A stretch of DNA of 9,857 nucleotides from Acidobacteriota bacterium (lineage in GTDB: Bacteria; Acidobacteriota; Polarisedimenticolia; Gp22-AA2): the NCBI GenBank assembly GCA_016202915.1, contig JACQNT010000064.1, positions 1-9,857 of the forward strand. The letters are read 5' to 3'. A program made the translations under genes and the position numbers. How positions within the stretch are numbered: the stretch's first letter is position 1; every line of letters starts with the position of its first letter. The notes under the pieces are model-generated. The model saw only the letters and a program-made list of their open reading frames with translations. It was not told where the DNA came from and did not search any database. Of the stretch, positions 6,555-9,857 are shown one piece after another.

Positions 6555-7558
6555 TGGCAAGACTCGGCGGCTGGAAGGGGGCGGGCGCGCTCCTGGTGGT
6601 CGCCGTCGCGCTGGCGGTGACCAGGCTCCGGGCGCCGCTCTTCCTCGGCAGTGGCCGCGACCCAGGCGGACATCCGGGCTCGACCGGGGCCACCATGCCG
6701 CGCCAGGCGGAGGCCGCGCCGATCCGATCCGCCGCCCCACTGGAACGCCGCCTTGCCGATCAGGTGGCGACCGCCAGGGCCTCCCTGCCCACGGGCCGAC
6801 CCCCTGTCATCCGCGCGGAGCCGGCGAAGGCCGATCCCCGAGGGGAGGATTCCCCCCTCCGCCACGCACCGGCCGGCAGGGCGTTCGTCGCCGGAGGGGA
6901 ACTGCTGGCGGGGCCCCGGAAATCGTCCGTGAGTCCGGCCGTTCGCGGGGAGTCTGGAGCACGCCACACGGGCGGGCCACCTGCGCCGATCCTGATATGG
7001 GACGGACTCGATCCCGCGATCTCGCCTCGGGCTCCGACGTCGCCGATCGCCGGGCCGCTCGAGCCGCGCGGGCCTGACGGCACTCTCCACGATCGCCCCT
7101 CCGTCGTCGAACGGCGGGATGGCTCCCCGCACGCCCCTGCGCTCCGGTTGAGCCTGATGCCGTCGCGCCCGCAGCTTTCTCCGGGAGATCGCCTGTGGGT
7201 CGAAGTTGAGTTGACCGGAGGCCGGGAGATCACCAGCGTGCCGTTCCACGTCCGCTTCGACCGCGAGGTACTGGAATTCGCGGGCGCCATGAAAGGCCCC
7301 GCCTTTCTGGGAAGCACGGTCCGGCCGATTCTCCTGGCCTCCGTCAACCCGCGGCGCCCAGATGACCTGGCCGTCGGAGTGTCGCTCATCGGATCGTCGG
7401 GGACCTTCACCGGATCGGGCACTTTGATCCGGCTTGAATTCGAGTCGCTGCATCCAGGGAATTCGGATCTCGTGCTCGAGCGCGCGTCCGTCCGCGGGCT
7501 CGCCGGCGAGCCGCTCGCAGTCCGGATCGAAACCTGCCGGGTTAAGGTGGCGCCATGA
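6554..7558 (+). CDS. Membrane-anchored protein with Pro/Arg-rich stalk and C-terminal cohesin-like domain
   Basis: The start ATG overlaps the upstream TGA by one base (TGATG, 6552-6556), so coupled translation is expected; the open frame extends further upstream, but that part is a shadow of the previous gene. The 334-aa product has one N-terminal hydrophobic helix (about 9-24), either anchor or signal. Residues 30-195 are low complexity, rich in Pro, Arg, Gly and Ala, and look disordered: a stalk. Residues 197-332 resemble a cohesin domain: LSPGDRLWVEVEL, FHVRFDREVLEFAGAMKGPAF, then FTGSGTLIRLEFESLHPGNSDL and a closing RVKV. This sandwich type also occurs in GspD-like and other surface proteins. 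With the lipoprotein it gives two anchored cohesins beside one dockerin protein. Convergent with the protease gene, 60 nt apart, with no clear terminator. Confidence 0.82.
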   Translation: MARLGGWKGAGALLVVAVALAVTRLRAPLFLGSGRDPGGHPGSTGATMPRQAEAAPIRSAAPLERRLADQVATARASLPTGRPPVIRAEPAKADPRGEDSPLRHAPAGRAFVAGGELLAGPRKSSVSPAVRGESGARHTGGPPAPILIWDGLDPAISPRAPTSPIAGPLEPRGPDGTLHDRPSVVERRDGSPHAPALRLSLMPSRPQLSPGDRLWVEVELTGGREITSVPFHVRFDREVLEFAGAMKGPAFLGSTVRPILLASVNPRRPDDLAVGVSLIGSSGTFTGSGTLIRLEFESLHPGNSDLVLERASVRGLAGEPLAVRIETCRVKVAP

Positions 7559-7618
7559 GGAAGGCGCAGTGCAACTCTCCGGGCGCATGATCCGGCCGCC
7601 GCTCCGGGTGTCCCGCCG

Positions 7619-8608
7619 TCAGCCGCGCGGCGCCTCCGCCGGGGTCACGGAGAGATGGATCTTCTCGGTGCCGCGCAGGATCGTGACCTGTGACGGCGCG
7701 CCGACCCGGGCATCGGTCAGAATCCGGTGCAGATCGTCGATCCCGGCGACCGGCTGCCCGTCGAACGCGATGATCAGGTTGCCTTCCGTCAGCCCGGCGC
7801 GCTGCGCGGGGCTGCCGTCCTCGACCGCCGCGATGAGAATGGCGCTGTCGTGCGACAGGGCGTGATGGCGCACGAGCCGGCGGTGCAACGGCACGTTCTG
7901 CCCGGCCACGCCGATGTAGGCCCGGGAAATCCGCCCGTCCCTGAGCAGCCGGCCGGCGACGAACTTCGCCATGTCGATGGCAATGGCGAAGGAGATCCCC
8001 TGCCCGGGCAGGATCGCGGCCGTGTTGACGCCGATGACGTACCCCGCCGAGTCGAGCAGCGGCCCGCCCGAATTGCCGGGGTTGAGCGCGGCGTCCGTCT
8101 GGATGACGTCGTCGATCAGGCGCCCCGAGCGGGCCCGCAGCGATCGCCCGAGGGCGCTGACCACGCCGGTCGTCACCGTGCACTGGAAACCGTACGGGTT
8201 GCCGATGGCGATGACCACCTGTCCCGGATGCACGGAGCGCGATTCGCCGAGGGGGGCGGCCGGAAGTCCCGGGGCGTGCACCCGCACCACGGCCAGGTCG
8301 GTTTCGGGATCGTCGCCCACGACCCGCGCTTCGAGCCGGCGCCCGTCGACCAGCGTCGCCTCGACGCGGCCGGCGCCACTGACCACGTGGCTGTTGGTCA
8401 GGATGAACCCGTCCGGCGTGAACAGGAACCCCGATCCGGTGCCGGCGCGGATCTCGCGGCTCCCGTTCGCTCCGCGCGGGCGCGCCCGCTTGTAGACGTC
8501 GAGGTTGACGACCGATGGGCTGACCTGCTCTACGGCCCGGATGACAGCACGAGAATACTCGTCGAGCAACCGGCAGTCGTCGAGTACCGGTGCCACCTCG
8601 ATGCCCAT
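7619..8608 (-). CDS. HtrA/DegP-type S1C serine protease with one PDZ domain
   Basis: The 329-aa product is a trypsin-like protease of the HtrA family that cleaves unfolded or damaged proteins. The full catalytic triad is visible: His74 in TNSHVV, Asp104 in PETDLAVVRV and Ser180 in NPGNSGGPL. The protease domain spans about 30-215. A single PDZ domain follows at about 228-322 (YIGVAGQ, SPAQRAGLTEGNLIIAFDGQPV), so it is shorter than two-PDZ DegP. No signal peptide or membrane helix precedes the protease domain, so the product is predicted to be cytoplasmic, whereas most HtrA proteins act in the periplasm or membrane. AAGGAGGG at 8617-8624, 8 nt upstream, supports the ATG at 8608. It is divergent from the HxlR regulator gene across about 113 nt. 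Confidence 0.95.
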   Translation of the reverse strand: MGIEVAPVLDDCRLLDEYSRAVIRAVEQVSPSVVNLDVYKRARPRGANGSREIRAGTGSGFLFTPDGFILTNSHVVSGAGRVEATLVDGRRLEARVVGDDPETDLAVVRVHAPGLPAAPLGESRSVHPGQVVIAIGNPYGFQCTVTTGVVSALGRSLRARSGRLIDDVIQTDAALNPGNSGGPLLDSAGYVIGVNTAAILPGQGISFAIAIDMAKFVAGRLLRDGRISRAYIGVAGQNVPLHRRLVRHHALSHDSAILIAAVEDGSPAQRAGLTEGNLIIAFDGQPVAGIDDLHRILTDARVGAPSQVTILRGTEKIHLSVTPAEAPRG

Positions 8609-8616
8609 CGCCTGGT

Positions 8617-8624
8617 CCCTCCTT
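8617..8624 (-). promoter_or_regulatory. Ribosome binding site of the HtrA-type gene
   Basis: AAGGAGGG on the minus strand, 8 nt before the ATG at 8608. It supports the leaderless start (no upstream signal peptide). Confidence 0.7.
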
Positions 8625-8659
8625 CCTCGGCCCTTCCATCGACGGTGCGTGAGGGTTAC

Positions 8660-8688
8660 GATATAGCACGCAGGGGCGAGGCCGTGAA
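8660..8688 (-). promoter_or_regulatory. Candidate promoter of the HtrA-type gene
   Basis: On the minus strand TTCACG (8683-8688) and TATATC (8660-8665) are 17 nt apart, each matching 4 of 6 consensus sigma-70 bases. The inverted pair TGCGT/ACGCA (8646-8650, 8668-8672) brackets the -10 box and could be an operator. Weak, by-eye call. Confidence 0.25.
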
Positions 8689-8701
8689 GTACGCACTGCC
8701 A

Positions 8702-8716
8702 GGTGACCTGGTTACC
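8702..8716. promoter_or_regulatory. Imperfect dyad next to the HxlR start, possible operator
   Basis: GGTGACCTGGTTACC matches its own reverse complement at 12 of 15 positions (GGTnACCnGGTnACC). It ends 5 nt before the GTG start of the HxlR-family gene. HxlR proteins bind dyads as dimers and often regulate themselves and a divergent neighbour; the link here is inference. Confidence 0.3.
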
Positions 8717-8721
8717 GGAAA

Positions 8722-9081
8722 GTGACCGAGCCGAGGCCGATGCAGAGGCGCGAGACGAGGTGCCCGGCGGAGATCACCCTCAAACTGATCGGCGGGCGCT
8801 GGAAGACGCTGATCCTGTGGCAGCTGTTCCAGGGGACCCGCCGGTTCTCCGAGCTGCGCCGCGGGACGCACGGCATCACGCAGAAGGTGCTGACCCAGCA
8901 GTTGCGCGAGCTGGAGCAGGACGGCGTCGTGCACCGGCGCGTCTACCCCCAGGTGCCGCCGCGCGTCGAATACTCCCTGACCCCCATGGGCCGGAGCCTG
9001 AAGCCGGTCGTGGACGCCATGTGCAGGTGGGGCGCGAAGCAGATGACCGCGGCAGGAACAAAGTCAGGGGTCGCGGTGTAG
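8722..9081 (+). CDS. HxlR-family winged-helix transcriptional regulator
   Basis: The 119-aa product (113 aa if it starts at the ATG at 8740) has the full HxlR layout: CPAEITLKLIGGRWKTLILW (14-33), RFSELRR (41-47), the recognition region GITQKVLTQQLRELEQDGVV (51-70), and the wing with RVEYSLTPMGRSLKPVVDAM. These proteins act as dimers and often sense reactive aldehydes, quinones or oxidants through an N-terminal cysteine; Cys14 sits in the CP position used by YodB-type sensors, so redox or electrophile sensing is possible. A second Cys (101) lies in the C-terminal helix. The start is uncertain: the GTG has only GGAAA upstream and the ATG only a close GAGG. It is divergent from the protease, which could be a target. 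Confidence 0.92.
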   Translation: MTEPRPMQRRETRCPAEITLKLIGGRWKTLILWQLFQGTRRFSELRRGTHGITQKVLTQQLRELEQDGVVHRRVYPQVPPRVEYSLTPMGRSLKPVVDAMCRWGAKQMTAAGTKSGVAV

Positions 9082-9173
9082 GACTGTTCCGCCGGGAGCT
9101 GGACGGCCACGCGGAGCCCCACCCCCAGAAGACAAGAAAGCCACTCGCCTGCGGCTCGAAGATCTCCTGTATA

Positions 9174-9187
9174 TCAAGCATGCTTGA
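9174..9187. promoter_or_regulatory. Perfect 14-bp palindrome, probable operator
   Basis: TCAAGCATGCTTGA is a perfect palindrome; with one mismatch pair it extends to 9171-9190. It lies just before GGAGG (9191-9195) at the head of the membrane protein/XRE gene pair, overlapping a -10-like TATATC (9170-9175). Its position suits autoregulation by a dimeric regulator such as the XRE protein at 9614, though that copy now seems to lack its recognition helix. Confidence 0.5.
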
Positions 9188-9603
9188 CATGGAGGTTCCC
9201 GTGTCCTCCCTGGATCTCAAACGGAAAAAAGTGTCTTTCCAAATTCGCCGCGGCATCTCTGGGCGCCAGCGCCGTCTTTCTCGTCACGACCCAGCTCCTC
9301 AGCCGGTTCATCGCCGACCGTCCCGAAGATCCCGGCATCCGCTGGCTTGCGGTGCTGACGATCGTCGCCCTGTTTGGCGTCATGGTGCTGGCGATGCGCA
9401 GCCTGCGCCGGATGGATGAGCTGGAGCGGAAGATGCACACGGAGGCGATGGCCTTCGCCTTCCTGGGCAGTATCCTGCTCGTCACCACCTGTGGTTTTCT
9501 CAGGATGGCGGATCTTCTGACGCCCCCCGTTCTCTGGCTCCCGCCGGCGATGGTGGGCTGCTGGGTCATCAGCCTGGTGGTCGCGATCGAGCGGTACCGC
9601 TGA
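9184..9603 (+). CDS. Small four-helix membrane protein, start disrupted or frameshifted
   Basis: The intact frame encodes 139 aa with four predicted membrane helices (about 22-41, 52-71, 88-108, 115-135) and a charged loop RRMDELERKMHTEAMAF (75-91). Such a protein followed by a small XRE regulator is a pairing I recall from many bacteria; function is unknown. The start is wrong-looking: in this frame the only usual start is a TTG at 9184 inside the palindrome, with no ribosome binding site. A clear GGAGG (9191-9195) instead serves a GTG at 9201 in another frame, reading SSLDLKRKK. The two frames would join if the six-A run at 9225-9230 had one A fewer, giving a plausible basic N-terminus. So this may be a frameshifted gene, an assembly error or slippage-controlled. 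The XRE gene begins 10 nt after its TGA. Confidence 0.7.
   Translation: MTWRFPCPPWISNGKKCLSKFAAASLGASAVFLVTTQLLSRFIADRPEDPGIRWLAVLTIVALFGVMVLAMRSLRRMDELERKMHTEAMAFAFLGSILLVTTCGFLRMADLLTPPVLWLPPAMVGCWVISLVVAIERYR
9191..9195 (+). promoter_or_regulatory. Ribosome binding site out of frame with the membrane protein
   Basis: GGAGG, 5 nt before the GTG at 9201. It marks the likely original start of the membrane protein and is one frame away from the long open frame. Confidence 0.5.
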
Positions 9604-9609
9604 GGGAGG
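9604..9609 (+). promoter_or_regulatory. Ribosome binding site of the XRE-type gene
   Basis: GGGAGG, 4 nt before the ATG at 9614, immediately after the membrane protein stop. Confidence 0.65.
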
Positions 9610-9613
9610 CGCC

Positions 9614-9721
9614 ATGAAAAACCGCCTCAAGGTCCTCCGCGCCGAGCGGGACTGGTCGCAGGCCGAGCTCGCCGCGCGGCTCTTCAAGTCGCGGATCGAG
9701 GAGATCTTCTCCGAGCATTGA
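9614..9721 (+). pseudogene. XRE-family regulator with an internal in-frame deletion (35 aa left)
   Basis: The gene reads MKNRLKVLRAERDWSQAELAARL and then directly FKSRIEEIFSEH before TGA. The first part is the start of a small XRE/Cro-type helix-turn-helix protein of the YozG-like kind; the last part matches the usual end (ARLF...IEEIF). Family members are about 65-70 aa, and the missing middle, roughly 28 residues, normally contains the recognition helix (VSRQTxxxIExGxYxPSL). Both sides of a normal gene carry an ARL-coding stretch, so deletion between short repeats is a simple explanation. The remaining peptide cannot form the usual DNA-binding fold. It retains a good ribosome binding site and an intact frame, so a 35-aa product may still be made. 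It follows the membrane protein by 10 nt, clearly the same operon. Confidence 0.75.
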
Positions 9722-9739
9722 GCGCCGCCACGCGGGGCC

Positions 9740-9857
9740 TCAGGGCTGGAAATCGCTCCAGATCCTCGCGACCAACTCTTCCGGCACCGCCACGATGCGC
9801 GGCCCGCCCTTCTCGCCCTCCTCGAACATCCGCACTTCGACGGGTGCTCCGGGCCGG
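9740..9857 (-). CDS. C-terminal end of an unidentified protein (partial)
   Basis: On the minus strand one frame is open from the window edge to TGA at 9740-9742 and encodes the last 38 residues of a protein, including PVEVRMFEEGEKGGPRIVAV and PEELVARIW, ending SDFQP. The balanced acidic/basic composition and periodic hydrophobic residues look like a true protein end rather than a shadow frame. I do not recognise the family. It converges on the truncated XRE gene with an 18-nt gap. Confidence 0.6.
   Translation of the reverse strand, partial: RPGAPVEVRMFEEGEKGGPRIVAVPEELVARIWSDFQP

Noticed and set aside
3894..6740. Very long minus-strand open frame (948 codons) opposite the dockerin and cohesin genes
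   Set aside because: It is antisense to genes with clear domains and signal peptides, and its composition (Arg/Asp/Val/Gly-rich, no motifs) is that of a shadow frame in GC-rich DNA.
7559..7618. Terminator between the convergent cohesin and protease genes
   Set aside because: No stem of useful length followed by a T-run on either strand.
7727..8725. Plus-strand open frame opposite the HtrA-type protease
   Set aside because: The minus-strand frame has a complete catalytic triad and PDZ domain; the plus frame shows nothing.
1..9857. CRISPR arrays, tRNA or rRNA genes, insertion sequences
   Set aside because: No spaced repeats, no RNA gene signatures, and no transposase or terminal inverted repeats were seen.

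Overview
The window is uniformly GC-rich and carries bacterial genes with strong Shine-Dalgarno sites, GTG starts and short intergenic gaps. The mix of large exported beta-sandwich proteins, a choice-of-anchor P / post-COAP-1 type protein, and dockerin and cohesin modules with no glycoside hydrolase nearby suggests an environmental bacterium, perhaps Acidobacteriota or another uncultured GC-rich phylum. This placement is inferred from gene style only; no marker gene is present.

Layout. (1) 180-3090, minus strand: two exported proteins. The first is an Ig-like protein with tandem C-terminal beta-sandwich (carbohydrate-binding-like) repeats; downstream lies a choice-of-anchor P / post-COAP-1 type protein. 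Bases 1-179, downstream of the latter, hold nothing I can support. (2) 3091-3674: a non-coding or decayed stretch with several hairpins and a plus-strand gene remnant. The remnant keeps a ribosome binding site and signal peptide joined, out of frame, to the last residues of a domain like the one in the neighbouring Ig-like gene. (3) 3675-7558, plus strand: a tight three-gene cluster made of a secreted beta-propeller/DUF11/IPT-like protein ending in a dockerin, a cohesin-like putative lipoprotein, and a membrane-anchored protein with a long Pro/Arg-rich stalk and a C-terminal cohesin-like domain. (4) 7619-9081: an HtrA-type serine protease without a signal peptide, divergent from an HxlR-family regulator. 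(5) 9174-9721: a 14-bp perfect palindrome, a small four-helix membrane protein with a problematic start, and a 35-aa XRE-type regulator that seems to have lost its DNA-recognition region. (6) 9740-9857, minus strand: the C-terminal end of an unidentified gene.

How the genes may work together. The most coherent hypothesis is that cluster (3) is a small cell-surface display system: two membrane-tethered cohesins could capture the dockerin-bearing propeller protein, as in cellulosomes but without enzymes. The two minus-strand proteins are exported too, so roughly two thirds of the window is devoted to the cell surface or secretome. The right part is more ordinary regulatory and quality-control material, ending in a membrane protein/regulator pair that appears to be decaying.
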